NCBI GenBank assembly: GCA_030710605.1
Contig: CP092886.1
Coordinates: forward strand, 165,136,573 to 165,200,572
Length of the DNA stretch: 64,000 nucleotides
From: Cordylochernes scorpioides
Taxonomy: Eukaryota > Arthropoda > Arachnida > Pseudoscorpiones > Chernetidae
Reading direction: 5' to 3'
Shown: positions 1 to 11,464 of the stretch, in pieces
Position numbering within the stretch: position 1 is the stretch's first letter
How the letters are laid out: each line of letters begins with the position of its first letter
Translations under genes and position numbers: made by a program
The notes under the pieces: model-generated
The model's input: the letters and a program-made list of their open reading frames with translations, nothing else
The model's database searches: none
What the model was told of the DNA's origin: nothing

Positions 1-11
1 CCATCCGGCTT

Positions 12-260
12 ATGGCCCAAAGGTCTGGGAAGCCATCTACTTATAGAATGTTAGTGCACCACATGTCTAAACATGTAGAAATCAGTTCGAATTTTGCATT
101 TACAAGTGTTCCAGGATTCTTTTGGTTACTTGAACTCACTGGTGGGGTTGAAACTTTCCCAGAATCGAGAGCCATTGAAACAGTTTTTTTGTTTAGAAAA
201 GAGTACTCCATGTGGGGTTCGATTCCGAGTCGTGGCTGTCGACACTCCTCCACCCGCCTG
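12..260. repeat. Dispersed SINE-like repeat, copy 1
   Basis: The body resembles sequences near 9.3-9.55 kb, 41.2-41.4 kb and 59.7-59.94 kb, sharing phrases around 'ttgcatttacaagtgt' and 'ttgaactcactggtgggg'. A Pol III B-box match (ggttcgattcc) lies at 216-226, and the 59.6-kb copy has a tRNA-like head in the same relative place. I infer a tRNA-derived SINE. Open frames here have no recognisable protein. Confidence 0.5.
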
Positions 261-1720
261 TGGTAAAATTCACCCGTTGAGGTATTCAAGGAAATCTCTA
301 AATCTGTGCTGGCCTTGGCGGATGTTGACTGAGTGTGGGGCTAAACAGGGTGTCAAGAATGATTGGGCAATGGTAAACTTTCATGATGAAAAATCTCCCA
401 TTGTTTTTTCTCAAGGTCTCGTTCTAAATATAGCATGCTCTTGCTGCGTTTCTTCGGCAACATTGCCTAGCAACCCACACCTGGGCCTAAGGTGGAAACT
501 ACCGGTATACCTGCGCACTTTGCTGCTGTTAGACTTTTTCTACTTATTCACATCAATTCCACCCTATCTAGTAGCCAATATGTTGCCAATATAATCATTA
601 TTCCTCAGAAATAGCCACTTTTACCTGAATAGATCCATTACCAAAATCGCACAAGCCATGAAGAATATCGAAGATTTGAAATAAAACATTGCAACTAAAT
701 ACAATTCTTGTTCCAAGATATAATTTCAGTATTCAATATATAGAATAACTTATTTAAAATAATATTGGGAATTTTCTAGTGTTTTCTGTCAACCCTTTTA
801 CATCTAGTAAAGATGCATGTCTCAAGGTTTACATTTCTTGATAAATCCCAGGTTTACAAATTCATAGAAGAAAGAGAGGTCTTCTATAAACATTTCAAAA
901 TACCTATAAATTAAGACTCGCTTAGAATTAGACATATTTAATTATATTTCTAGTTAAATAAGAAATTTTGCTAATATTTCCTAAAATAGTAAAATAAATT
1001 CGAAGTATTTAGAAAGTTTAGTATGGCCAAATTACCGTTTAGTTGCTACTTAAAGACTTTACTATCAGTTATATGCACTTTGTACTTAATGTAGAGTAAA
1101 GAAGAATATAGAAAATTTAACAAGTTCTGTAGACTCTATCTCAAATGCCGTGGACTTGAATTACATTAAGAATTGAAATTTCTAGTTTTAATTAAGATAT
1201 TTGTACCACTGGTTTAGTGGTTGTAATTCTAAAGATATATTGAACTTTTGATAATATGTATGTGAATAATAATTGTTTCTTGTATAATTTATTGTTCTAA
1301 AATGTAAATTTAAATAACCTTTACTCTCTCTCTAAATTTGTATATATATATTTAGAAACTATGTACATTTAACATTAACATGCAAATATCCCCATAGGAT
1401 ATAGCGTGTGTTTTGTAATAAATAAATAAATAAAAAATGTAAATGTATTTTCTCACTCTACATATATTTATCTTTACACATACTCTTAATATACACCTAC
1501 TTTAACGATTTAATATATATTTTGTATGTATTTTATACGCACTTATATAGGTTCTTAATGCATGTTATAGGTGTATATTTTATACTTTATACATAGTGTG
1601 TGTGTGAATATGCAACTTATTCTCACTCTAACTGTATTCTACTTCAACTGTCTGTTTACATTTGATTGGCCTAAATAAACCTTTAATACAATATACTTAC
1701 ATAACTCTCTCTCTGTATTT
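261..1720. other. Intergenic, no gene recognised
   Basis: About the first 300 bases are less AT-rich but no protein or RNA gene is recognised. The rest is AT-rich with short microsatellite runs (taaa near 1420, tg near 1600). Confidence 0.5.
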
Positions 1721-2104
1721 ACTAGATAAATATGAATATTCGAAATTATTTTAGACGCGTAAGATTCTTTTAAAAATTAAACAATTTCTACTGCCCTTAC
1801 TGCAATGGAAAAATTATTGGGAGGGCCTGGCTCATCAGTGGTGAACCCTCCCAGCGGTTTTGCCAGTTCAATCTACCATACCGCTGTTATATTGCATTTT
1901 TCGATCTTCCTTTTATAGTGATACTGTTGCTAGACTCTTGGAATGGGTATTTTAGATGAACTATGAACATAAGCTTTGAGAACAATAGAATTACATACAA
2001 TTATAAATATAAATTGTTTAATTTCAAAAAGAATCTTACGCGTCTAAAATAGTTTCGAATTTCCATAACAGATGCGCGTTAGTGCATCATAACTAGATAA
2101 ATAT
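1721..2104 (-). mobile_element. Foldback hammerhead-type element, subfamily 1, with 13-bp TSD
   Basis: A 358-bp insert (1734-2091) lies between two identical 13-bp direct repeats, actagataaatat (1721-1733 and 2092-2104). Inverted arms of about 50 bp, containing 'ttttagacgcgtaagattc' and its complement, flank a core that holds the permuted hammerhead-like motif on the minus strand. One end carries an extra tail ending near 'gtgcatcat' that the other lacks, so this is not a simple terminal-inverted-repeat transposon. Duplications of 11-13 bp recur in three other copies, which suggests reverse-transcription-coupled insertion. No protein is coded, so it must move with enzymes from elsewhere; Penelope-like elements are my guess. 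Confidence 0.75.
1819..1885 (-). ncRNA. Permuted hammerhead-like motif, copy a
   Basis: Read on the minus strand: AGCGGU + A, UGGU, CUGGC, then AAAA where GAAA is expected, CCGCU, GGGAGGG, CACCA, CUGAUGA, GCCAG, CCCUCCC. All pairing segments are intact, but the first core base of GAAA is mutated, which should abolish cleavage. Confidence 0.4.
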
Positions 2105-2600
2105 ACTTAATATATTCTATTATAGTTCTTTCTAGATAAACGTATTTACGACTCAAACTCACGACTTAGAGGTGCGTTTTGGTAGTGCTGCTAGTCTATT
2201 GCTTTGTATTCTGGATTTAGGCTGCTTTAATCATTCTTCAAGTAACATTTCAGCTACAGGGGATTTTATAAACTAAATTCATTATTATAAATTGGTTTGT
2301 GTTTCTGGGATGTCGATTGATTCGGGGATGCGGTAGTTTTTTTCTTAAGTGTCTGCTGTTTCGGTAGCTGATTAATATGCTGTGTCACTTGAGAACCAAT
2401 GCAATTGTCTCCACACCATGACTGTAGGAAAGATGGCAGAAGCTGTTTTGCGCAGGATTTGGATGGTTTACTGTAGTGTTGGGATTGCAGGAATGCTTCT
2501 TAATAAAGTTGATTGGGTTGCCGTTTATAATTAAAGTTTTAATTACCAATCTGTGTCAAAAGTTTGTTCCCATAAATAAGATTTTATTACAAATTAAATG
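2105..2600. other. Intergenic, nothing recognised
   Basis: AT-rich sequence with no open frame, repeat or RNA motif that I recognise. Confidence 0.4.
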
Positions 2601-2609
2601 TAATATGTG

Positions 2610-3640
2610 TGTTGAACAAAATATATTTATTCATTGAGGCGTCAGTTTCAATAACAGCCAGTCATCTTTTTTCCAGGTTTTCAATTTGTAACGATACCGT
2701 TCTCGGAGTTTGGAGTCGAAAAACACGACAGGCAATTTCGACGTCTTGTAATGTTTCAAAGTGTCTTCCCCTTAGAAATGTAGCCATGGACCGAAATAAT
2801 GCATAATCCGATGGCGCAATATCCGGGCTATAACAGAGTGAGGTAGAACTTCAATACCATCCAAATCCTTTATTCTATTCGTTGTTAACCTAGTTCGATG
2901 AGCTGGAGCGTTGTCATGTTGCAGAAGTACTCTCTTTCGGTTAATCAAAGCAGGGTATCGAGGCTGAGTCTTTCTGGGTAGAGATCGGTATTAGCTGCAC
3001 GACCATCAGGAACAAGTTTGTTGTGTACAATACCATCGATGTTCCACCATACAGTCAACATCACTTTATGACCAAAGCGATCCTGTTTAACGACAGGTTT
3101 AGCCTCTTGATCACACGGTAGCCAATTGTCTTCTTGTGTCCGGGTTACGAAGATAGATCCACTTTTAATACCCAGTTACAATCCGCTTCCAAAACAGAAG
3201 ATCTTGAGGATTTTCTAACAATCGTTTACAGATATCGACTCGCCTCTGGGACTGGGCTATAGTCAGATCGTGGGGATCTTGTCTTGGGCGTTTCTTAACA
3301 AAGTGCAGCTTGTGCACAGTTCGGTTGATCGTATCTTTAGATAGTCCAAGTCTGGCTGACATTTCACGAGTCGATTCTTGTGGGTTGTTTATCACCAGAA
3401 ATCATAGGGTCTAAATATCCGTCACATGTGGTCGTCCCATTCGAGGTTTGTCCTCAAGGCTGATGTCTCCTTCTCTAAATCTCTTGAACCCTTTTGAAGC
3501 TGCTCTTCTATTGACTATTTCTTTCCCTTCCACATCGTATATTTCTTTTACGGCCATATTTACATTTAACGCTTTTTTCCAAAAGAAGCCCAATAGTTCA
3601 AGGATCGTTATTTTTTGATCAGACATTTTTTAACTCTCTA
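2610..3640 (-). pseudogene. Mariner-family transposase relic
   Basis: Minus-strand fragments in changing frames together cover a mariner transposase. The N-terminal part (3411-3626) has the paired helix-turn-helix style with 'FREGDISLEDKPRMGRP'. The next (3165-3395) has 'LGLSKDTINRTVHKL' and 'RRVDICKRLLENP'. Between about 3170 and 2640 follow 'WWNIDGIVHNKLVPDG', 'HDNAPAHRTRL' with the second catalytic Asp, and 'MATFLRGRHFETLQDVE'. Frameshifts and stops break every segment, so it is inactive. No clean inverted repeats were found, so the element ends are approximate. Confidence 0.85.
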
Positions 3641-3724
3641 CTAGAATACTGAAATGTTATTCTAACCCCTATTGCATTATTTCAATCACGTGGACACGCT
3701 CATCCACCGTGAGACCGAACCTTT

Positions 3725-4130
3725 ATTTATTTAAAATTTATTTATATTGTTTTTTTTTATATTACAATATAATGCGGCTTGTGATTGTAGAAACGACATT
3801 TGACAATTATCCCGCAAATGTTCCTTTTGAACGAAAAATCGAAATTTATTTTGAGGAGAAATAACGATTATTTCTAACCTTAGAGATGAAGTATGAAAGG
3901 ATGAATTGTGAAGAGTAATAATAAACGGAAAAATAAAGTGTTCAGGGACCAAGGGTTCCCATTCCTGGACACTTTATTTTTCCGTTTATTATTACTCTTC
4001 ACAATTCATCCTTTCATACTTCATCCCTAAGGTTAGAAATAATCGTTATTTCTCCTTAAAATAAATTTCGATTTTTCGTTCAAAAGAAACATTTGCGGGA
4101 TAATTGTCAATATTGGTATTTATTTAAATA
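3725..4130. repeat. Palindromic SINE-derived foldback, degenerate
   Basis: Two near-complementary arms of about 190 bp meet near 3952. Each arm ends in the tail shared with the tRNA-derived SINE copies at 13.4-14.0, 40.5-41.0 and 56.6 kb ('tttatttttccgtttatta', 'atttctaaccttagagatg'). The tRNA-like part is reduced to 'ttcccattcctggacactt' beside the centre. Confidence 0.7.
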
Positions 4131-5027
4131 ATTTGATTTTATATTGGGCTTTCGCTTTAAAAACGAAATTTTGATATAGCCTGGTAGTTTGTATTGTTCG
4201 TTTTTATTTCCTGTATTCTATTGCAATGAGAATGGACTAGTTTTATGAGCGTTTTGACTATGGTGATATTTGACTGATGGGGTCCAAATGAGTCAAAATG
4301 TTGATATTTTTCTGTAGTCTTCTGGTAGATACTGGAGTGAATCCGGCCACAGTAGTGCGTGTTTAACATCGAAGAACGGTAGTGAGAGAGAGGATGTTCT
4401 CTTCATTTTCCACTTTGGATTCCTGACTTTGCTCTCAACGATGTTTTCATTTTCTCTAATATTATTATTATTATTGCGTATGATATTGTTTTTTACAGCA
4501 CAATACAACAATGTTGGCAAGTTTAGTGCTGTAAAGACCAGGATATCCTAAATTTGGCACAATGACTGAAATAAGAACAATACAAAGACAATTTTAGGAA
4601 CCTTCGAAGTTGATTATATAGGCGTTTTGATATCCGGAAAAATTAATTTAAAAAGCAAATGGCTAGTGAGGGTGATTATTTGAGGAATTTATAAATATTC
4701 ACGATACTTTTGTATTTATTTATATATATAACATTCCTAGAAATTATTGATTAGATTATGTATATAAAAACTCTCATATTCTCTATACAAAGTTTCTTTA
4801 TCAAATTATTCCCAAACTCTCTCTCCAGCGAGATATCAGGTAAAGTTATTCTTCTATTGCCGTCAGACTACCAGGTGTTAGAAATTCTATACATCTTCTG
4901 ATACGCGGTTAGTCAAAAATGATATGTCTGTATAAGAGTAACTATTCGAAATCTTTAATTCTGTAAATAATATGATAAAGAAACTTTATATGCGCAGATA
5001 ACGTAAGTCAATAAACATACACCAATA
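4131..5027. other. Intergenic, no gene recognised
   Basis: AT-rich sequence; minus-strand open frames at 4157-4520 give no recognisable protein. Confidence 0.4.
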
Positions 5028-5302
5028 CCTCGCTTTGCGTCGTTTCGTTTTGCGTTTTTTTCGAAGTTGCGTCGCTGCTTAATTTTTACTGATTTTCACT
5101 GTACGTCGTTAGATTTTCGAAGTTGCGTTGTTTTGGATTCGAGTCTTAATTTTTTTTTTTTGAATTTTCTTCCTAAAATATGGCAACACCTTTGTTTTTG
5201 ATTGCGCCATGCCATCGAAATTTTATTTTCACTTTGCGTTGTTTCAATTTGCGTCGTGGTTTTTTGGAACGTAACCCCGACGCAAAGCGAGGTATGGGTG
5301 TA
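5028..5302. mobile_element. MITE with TA target duplication
   Basis: A 271-bp element (5030-5300) is flanked by TA on both sides and bounded by inverted repeats of about 25 bp (caccaatacctcgctttgcg and its complement ending gcgaggtatgggtg). The interior has no coding capacity. TA flanks point to the Tc1/mariner superfamily. Confidence 0.75.
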
Positions 5303-5674
5303 TATTATGCTTGATAGTATATTGTAAATGGATTATATATGGGTGAACACCATGAATAACACAGTTTAGTTCATAAAAATTAGTATATATTTATAATGTA
5401 ATAAAATGTAAAGACTTTTTTATGCATCTGGTTTGATGAGCAAAATGCAACAATATTTTTAACTTTTTAACCATATCAATAAGCAATTCAAGGCCAGATC
5501 TCTTTTAAAAGAGAATAGATTGTTAATTGATTTATTTAAATTCTAAAGGCAGGGATGCAATATTTTTACTACTAATTTGAAAATTATGTCACTTGGAAGG
5601 GGTTAGCGGAAGGAAAGGAGAACTCTCTGTTGGCAGAAGTGAACGAAGCAAAGACCTCTGGACCAGATTACACT

Positions 5675-6071
5675 TTTAAGAAAATATTTTTCTTCTTTCT
5701 TATCTCCATTTAATCATATTAGGTTATCAAGTTGTGACCCTTAATGGTGTCTGTTTGACAACCATCATAATTGGGTGAAGTAGAATGCGTCTGCCTTTGT
5801 CATTAAGACTGGGAGCACTACTCAGTGGCAGGCCGACTTAGCTCCAAAAGAAATAGCCGCCTCTGACATGAGGAACATATGCCATGTGCAGCGGCTCCTA
5901 ACAAGGAGTACAAACGCTGCTCATCCTGTATCCCTGGATTAGGAGCCCTTACAGGGTACTATCAGCAGGGCCAGCTGAGCTCAGGTTTTTTACTGAGCTT
6001 GTTACTGCTCCCCCTCCTCCTTTTTCATCTGAGCTTGGGACCGGCAGAGGTGGAGTTCCTTTAAGAAAATA
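5675..6071 (-). mobile_element. Non-coding retroposon, copy 1, 12-bp TSD
   Basis: A 373-bp insert (5687-6059) sits between two copies of tttaagaaaata (5675-5686 and 6060-6071). The second copy, at 43.9-44.3 kb, is about 90% alike and has its own duplication. Read on the minus strand the element ends in an AAG/AAGA-rich tail, as a retroposed RNA would. It contains GC-rich blocks ('gggagcactactcagtggc', 'ggagcccttacagggtact'). It could be a SINE or the 3' end of a non-LTR element; no reading frame is conserved. Confidence 0.75.
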
Positions 6072-6146
6072 AATAGATTAACTATTTTATTAAGTATTTG
6101 TTTCATTATATATAGCTTTTCTTAACTCCTATTTGTATTTGATGGG

Positions 6147-6238
6147 GACGAAACAAGCTCAGGAAAGATTAAAAAACGAGTGAAGAAAAAATTAAGGTCG
6201 ATGACGCAGCAAAACTGCAACCCGGCGTAACAATATAA
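6147..6238 (+). other. Homologue of the candidate cassette exon at 61.9 kb
   Basis: About 90 bases align at roughly 75-80% identity with 61890-61976, best over 'aaggtc..acga...gcaa.ac.gcaacc.gg.g.aacaatat'. In one frame both read a KV-[DN]-[DE]-x-x-A-[KR] x QPG-[VA]-TI peptide followed at once by a stop. A 10-bp insertion and frame differences argue against both copies being coding. It may be a pseudo-exon copy or an uncharacterised repeat. Confidence 0.35.
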
Positions 6239-6622
6239 TGTGTGTGGAATTTTTTTAAAATATTGAAGTTATATGCTGAATGAGTAATGATTTGGAAGTA
6301 GAAAGCTAAGCCTTTTTAAAGTGTCTATTTTGAGGTTGTCTTTTATATCATTTCATAACCAGTCCTGAAGAGAATTTACCTAAATACTACTTTACCAAAC
6401 ACTTCTCATTTAGGGAGTATTGCGAAATATTGAGAAATTCTCGATAAGATTGTTCTATAGAAAATCTAATGAAATACGATCGCTTCAATGTGTGAAGCAC
6501 GGAGGAATAAGTGATTATCGGTAGCTGAAGGCCAAAGAATAGGCCACGTAGGGCTGACGATCGATCCTATAGAATGAAGGAAGCTGAAGAAATCTAATCT
6601 ATTGGAACCGAGAATCGGGATC

Positions 6623-7598
6623 GCTATTGAGGTGGCTTAAAGATCAGAAATGGTTTTGGTACAGGTGTTTATAGGATATCTGGTTTGTATGGTACTCCTG
6701 TTCTTCATTTCTTCTCTATTTTTTAGGATTGATATGGCAGACCTGCTGGGCAATCTTCACATCGTAAATCCAGTCTCTCCCTCAAGGACTTAAAATGTAC
6801 TTTGCATATTAGCCTTGATAATAAGCCTTTTCTTTAGTCAGAAGCTGATTGGTTCCCTAATATCACATGACCTGAATCAGATTTGATGCAGACAATGAGC
6901 AAGTCTGTTTCTTAGCTCAGTGGTTACTCGTTTTAAATCTGTACATTCAGGTAAAATGCACTTGGAGAAATCCCGAACATTGTACAAGTCATTTGTATAG
7001 TGATATATGAATAATATATTTTAATATTATACTATTATATACACATTTTAAAAATTGATTTGTTTCTTCTATATATGACTAGATAGGAGAACTATAAGTT
7101 AGTATTCATTGAAATTATTATGTTTAATGTGCAGGCGGCATTCCGTTATAATGTTAAAGAAACGAGCAAGTTACGTGCGTTGAATCACATAACAAAAAAT
7201 AATTACCATTCTTCTGTTCAAAAAAACCATTGCTTCTTTAAGTTCTTTAACGGAATCTTCATACGTTTTCCGCTTTGTATTTACAGGCTGGATTTGTTCA
7301 AAAATGTCAACATGAGTAGTAATTCAGATGCTCAAGGTTACTTACTCCGAGGAGCCCCGCTCCGAGTGCGTTCTTGCAGTTGGATTCGACCTTGGTGCCT
7401 TTCTCCCAGTCCAGGTTCAGCGCCGTGCCGAAGGCGGACTGCAAGGGCTGTAGCTCCTACGAGAACCGTTTAGAAAATCGTTTGGTAAAATATGAATGAA
7501 CTTACTTTCTCAGTGGGCGGCACTTGCGTGGATTGAGATAGTTCTTTCATGTTTTGCGCATAGTCCTTCTCTATAATCAACACCCCGCCATCACACTT
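6623..7598 (-). pseudogene. Inverted partial duplicate of the F-BAR/RhoGAP gene (exons 6-8)
   Basis: The minus strand here matches 48523-49390 plus 54205-54307 at roughly 95%, interrupted in the other copy only by the BEL/Pao element. It contains exon equivalents at 7506-7570, 7346-7456 and 7207-7287, each with intact AG acceptor and GT donor sites and identical lengths (65, 111 and 81 bp). The encoded F-BAR peptide is unchanged: three differences in the first exon and five in the second are all synonymous, and the third exon is identical. Exons 1-5 and 9 onward were not found nearby, so this piece alone cannot make the protein. It could belong to a partial gene copy, a tail-to-tail transcript, or a misplaced haplotype. 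Confidence 0.85.
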
Positions 7599-7794
7599 AT
7601 TCTATATACAGTTACGAGCGTCATTCCTCATCTCCTAATCAATCAGTCAGTTTTCATCTCTGTCACCGTTTGCCTTTTTTTGGAATGGCGCCCTCCTATT
7701 GGTTGGCTACGGTCACGCCACCTTTGCCCCCCCTCATCATGCCCCCCCCCCACTCGCTATTTCGTCCTTGTAACTATTGTGTTGGAGCGGGTCG

Positions 7795-7953
7795 CTCCTT
7801 AAATAAATGCATATATTAGTTAATAACTAAATGGAATCCTCTCTTTCTTTTTCCCAGTAAGAGACGCCTACGGGAGCCAACAGTACATAGACAGATAAAG
7901 CACATAGGCTATAGTTATTAACTAATATATGCATTTATTTAAGGCGCCAATTT
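7795..7953. repeat. Inverted repeat, 34-bp arms
   Basis: Arms 'ttaaataaatgcatatatta' onward and their complement ending 'atatgcatttatttaagg' enclose about 80 bp of non-repetitive sequence. Function unknown; possibly a small MITE. Confidence 0.6.
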
Positions 7954-7959
7954 ATAATT

Positions 7960-9265
7960 GTAACAAATAGTATTTGAATAAAAACATTCAATCGGGTAAA
8001 ACACGGGCGTTAATGATCCAACAGGTCCACGTGTCTAAATTAAAACACGGGCGTTGCCCGGGTCATTCGGCTAGTATTTATATATGTACCGCGAAAGGTC
8101 TCTTTAACCATCACGCTGTTAATTTGTAGGTGGGGACGAAATATTTTTATAATTGCCCTAGATAACGGCAACTTTTAAATTTCCTTAACAAAACTTCGAG
8201 TTAACAAGCCTGATTTGTAAATACACATTCTAAATTCCGATAAAACTTTCAGTCATCATATTCGAGTTATGCAATGATAAGAAACTTTCTTTTTATATGT
8301 TTTAAAATATATATTATTTTAACTTTCCCAATTTTTTCTTTGTGGGAGGCGTGCATTGTGCAACTGTCACGATTTGAAAAAAGTATTTTGCAAATTTGAG
8401 GCGATGAGAAGATTCTAATAACTTTCTGTATTCCTAAATCAATTTATCTGATTGAAGCAGAGAAACGGATAAAGGTGTTCAATGATCCTGAACCCCAATA
8501 TAAGGTCTGCGACTCCACGTGACACCCTAGGCACGATATGTCGTGGAAACGCGGATCTAAAAATACAGCGGGGGCGTTAGGCAACTGGCGCTGCGCTCTA
8601 GCCAGGCATACCTTAGGATCTTGAGTGGTTCAGTGGCAGCTGTGAAGCAAGAGTACAATGGAGTGAAATACCACTTTCTATATAGTAGAAAAACTAAATT
8701 ACTGCTATCGTTTCCTAAATTATTTTTCCCCAATTAAGAGCTTAGATTATAAATTCGGGCTACTTTCAGTATTTTATTAGAAAAAAAAAAGATATTTGAA
8801 ATCTCTTTTGAAAATGTAGAAAAATAGGAAATATTGTGTTATTGGTTGATTCAGATCTTATATAGTCATTTTAATCGAAGGTGCTTCAATATATACACAT
8901 CATTGTAAGACGAATTAACCGAAGAGTTCCTTGGCGGTGGAATCGGCCAGAAGACATCGTGCGGTGAGTACAAGGGGAGGTAGGTGGATTTCAAACCGCC
9001 CTTGTATTCATCAGATTCTCCGGCTTTTCAAAGGTTTAGTTTGGAAGCGATATTAACTAGAACAAATCAGAAGATGATATAGCCTAATTATTTATTTAGT
9101 TGAAACTCGATGACATTTACAGGAAATAATCCTTTTCCTTAGGTCAAAAAACACAATGATAATACGAAATATATAGATTAAAATCAAGATTCAAGGTATA
9201 ATTTGTCAACTAAAATCAAAATTATGAAGCAATATAGAGGTAGAGAAAAATTCATTTAGTGTTTT
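7960..9265. other. Intergenic, no gene recognised
   Basis: Contains a short direct repeat of 'aaaacacgggcgtt' near 8000-8050 and a GC-richer block at 8480-8660. No protein or structured RNA recognised. Confidence 0.4.
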
Positions 9266-9269
9266 CATC

Positions 9270-9545
9270 GATAATTTCATTTTTATTTTACTTGATGTTG
9301 GTACTTATCCAGTATGCCATAATTATCATGATGTGTACTGATATTTCACTGTAAGCTCATCACATGTCTACATATCTAGAAAGTATTAGCTCGACTTTTG
9401 CACTTACAATGTGACAGAGCACCGTTTTGATACTTGCACTCACTAATGGAGCTTTACTTTATTTAAGAATCGAGGGCTATTGAAACAATTTTATTTCAGA
9501 AAAAAATCGAGGGTTTATATACCACTCCTCCACCAAAAACTCGAT
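9270..9545. repeat. Dispersed SINE-like repeat, copy 2
   Basis: Same family as the first 260 bases: shares 'cacatgtctac', 'cttttgcacttacaatgt', 'actcactaatgg' and 'tccaccaaaaactcg' in the same order. Degenerate, no coding. Confidence 0.55.
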
Positions 9546-9859
9546 TTCACTTAGTCTTAGCATGAAACTATATTTTATTTATCGTTTTTCCTTATCACAT
9601 ACGAACAAGGTCCTCGGCAGGTATTGTGATTAGGGTGCACGGATCGATCTGATCTGCTCCATGGACAAGACACCACCACCTGATCACATAATTTGACCCG
9701 AAAAAAAGTATCCTAACTGAAAGGTCGCCGAGTAAAGGAATATTTTGTCAGGTGTCATCCGCTGACTTGCCGTGTAGTTAGCTGAACAACTACTTGATGG
9801 CGCCTTCTTACAGAAAGGACGAGAAACTGAGACAGATCGCCTTAGCCATGGCCACTGTC

Positions 9860-10200
9860 CACAAATATCATAGAAAACTATGGACATAAGCTTTAAGAAC
9901 AGTAGAATTACATATGAATATTGGCATCGAGCATTTCTCGATGCCAATATTCATATGTAATTCTACTGTTCTAAAATCGTATGTCCATAGTTTGCTTGAA
10001 TACCATTTCTGAGATTCCACCCTTCACTGTAGCATATATAAGTAGAATCGTCCAATACAGTATTAGAGCTCTAAGAAGCGGTCTGGTAGATTAAATTGGC
10101 GAAACAAATGGGAGGGTTCACAATATATAAGGCAAGCCCCAATATATTTTCATCGCAGTAAGGACAGTAGAAATTTATTTTGTTTATAAAAAAACATTCG
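9860..10200 (+). repeat. Degenerate foldback hammerhead-type element, subfamily 2
   Basis: Contains an inverted pair ('attggcatcgagcatttctc' against its complement) followed by the subfamily 2 body: 'gcatatataagtagaatcg', AGCGGUC, UGGUAG, UUGGC-GAAA. The strand corresponding to CUGAUGA has decayed to 'aatatataaggcaag'. No target duplication found. Confidence 0.6.
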
Positions 10201-10484
10201 TGCTTAAATGATTAATTTCCTATTTTAAAATTCTCATTGTAATGAGATCTATACACTTCGTTAATTTATAATAAATAAAATTAGTGCGTTTATTTGTGTT
10301 TATATAAATCCAATTTAGCATATTATCCATTTATATGAATATGTCTGTGTTTGTCTCACAAACGCTTCCTCAATATTTAATCAGGATATAGTTATGTCTG
10401 AAAATTAGAAACTATTTTAGACGCGTATGATTCGTTTTAAAATTAAACAATTTCTACTGCCTTTACTGCAATGGAAAAATTAAA

Positions 10485-10551
10485 GGGAGGGCCTGGCTCA
10501 TCAGTAGTGAACCCTCCCAGCGGTTTCGCCAGTTTAATCTACCATACCGCT
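10485..10551 (-). ncRNA. Permuted hammerhead-like motif, copy c
   Basis: Minus strand: AGCGGU + A, UGGU, CUGGC, GAAA, CCGCU, GGGAGGG, CACUA, CUGAUGA, GCCAG, CCCUCCC. The stem I partner is CACUA instead of CACCA, which keeps pairing with UGGU through one G-U wobble. All core bases are intact. Confidence 0.45.
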
Positions 10552-10607
10552 GTTATATTGCATATTTCGATCTTCCTTTTATAGTGATACTTTTGCTATA
10601 CTCTTGG

Positions 10608-10674
10608 AATGGTATGGTAGATTAAACTGGCGAAACCGCTGGGAGAGTTCACCACTGATGAGCCAGGCCCTCCC
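10608..10674 (+). ncRNA. Permuted hammerhead-like motif, copy d (damaged)
   Basis: The CUGAUGA and GAAA strands with stems I and II are intact, but the AGCGGU segment is replaced by GAAUGGU at the palindrome centre, so stem III is shortened to about three or four pairs including a wobble. Confidence 0.35.
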
Positions 10675-11059
10675 TTTAATTTTTCCATTGCAGTAAGGGC
10701 AGTAGAAATTGTTTAATTTCAAAAAGAATCTTACGCGTCTAAAATAGTTTCTAATTTTCATAACAGATGGCGCGCTAGTGCATCGTAATAGTTATGTCTG
10801 GAAGAAATTTTTTCCCACTTTCAACCAAGAAAATTTTATATTATCCAAGTATTAGACTGATTTACTTACGTTTAGTCATAAAATAATATTTCTGCATCAT
10901 GCTTGAAGGGCAGAAAAAAAGGTTTCGGTGAAACGTCCATTCGAGAAGAACACATTGATTTAAATCTTCTGGATATATACCTCAAACAATACCACAGGTT
11001 TCTGGTGATGAGTTTATTTCATCTTTGATTTGATTTTGATATATATATATTAAAAATAA

Positions 11060-11350
11060 AAGATGGCATATCCTGACCAGGAGCACATGTGCTTTTCAGA
11101 AGGCAGAGCGCCATCTGGTGGAACAGAAATCAACTAAACATTGATTTAGCCTGTTCCCTGATATTTGACCAGCCCAATTTCTTGATAAATCAAGAAAAGC
11201 CATCCACGAACGCGTTTCGCGCTGTTGGCGCTCGTCTGCGTGGAGTAGGCTGTACCACTGCGACCAAAAATATTTGGTCCCAGTGGCTTCTTGAGAAACC
11301 ATGAAATGGGTATTTAAGGCCAAACTTGCGTAAATACGCTTAACACACAT
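11060..11350 (-). repeat. Penelope-associated hammerhead repeat, copy 1
   Basis: About 290 bp, beginning with the conserved 'tggcatatcctgaccaggag' and ending near 'gcgtaaatacgcttaacaca'. Further copies lie at 11.85-12.13, 12.19-12.25 (partial), 12.29-12.61, 12.65-12.97 and 19.0-19.4 kb in both orientations. It lies on one side of the Penelope-like endonuclease relic with an inverted copy on the other, so it may be the terminal repeat of that element. Confidence 0.65.
11203..11244 (-). ncRNA. Type I hammerhead, copy 1 (core mutated)
   Basis: Stem I UCCACG/CGUGGA, stem II GCGC/GCGC, GAAA and the ACGCGU palindrome are intact, but CUGACGA reads CAGACGA, so cleavage is not expected. Confidence 0.5.
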
Positions 11351-11464
11351 ATATATATATATAATTATATAATTACAAAGGCATATATATATTGGATTAA
11401 GAATAATTTATATATATATATATTTTTTTTTATGATGAATCAATCCACAATAAGCAAACAGTAA

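Larger units (their letters stand above)
10388..10800. mobile_element. Foldback hammerhead-type element, subfamily 1, 13-bp TSD, two cores
   Basis: A 387-bp insert (10401-10787) lies between identical 13-bp repeats atagttatgtctg. It is a near-complete palindrome: the left half carries the core on the minus strand and the right half on the plus strand, joined near 10600 ('atactcttggaatggtatgg'). The right end has the family tail 'gatggcgcgctagtgcatcg'. Two head-on copies in one insertion imply that a dimeric inverted form was itself inserted. Confidence 0.75.

Noticed and set aside
7120..7473. A 117-codon plus-strand protein
   Set aside because: It is the antisense of the duplicated F-BAR exons.
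8480..8660. GC-richer block as a possible small RNA or ribozyme
   Set aside because: Short complementary pieces only; no known motif and no second copy in the window.
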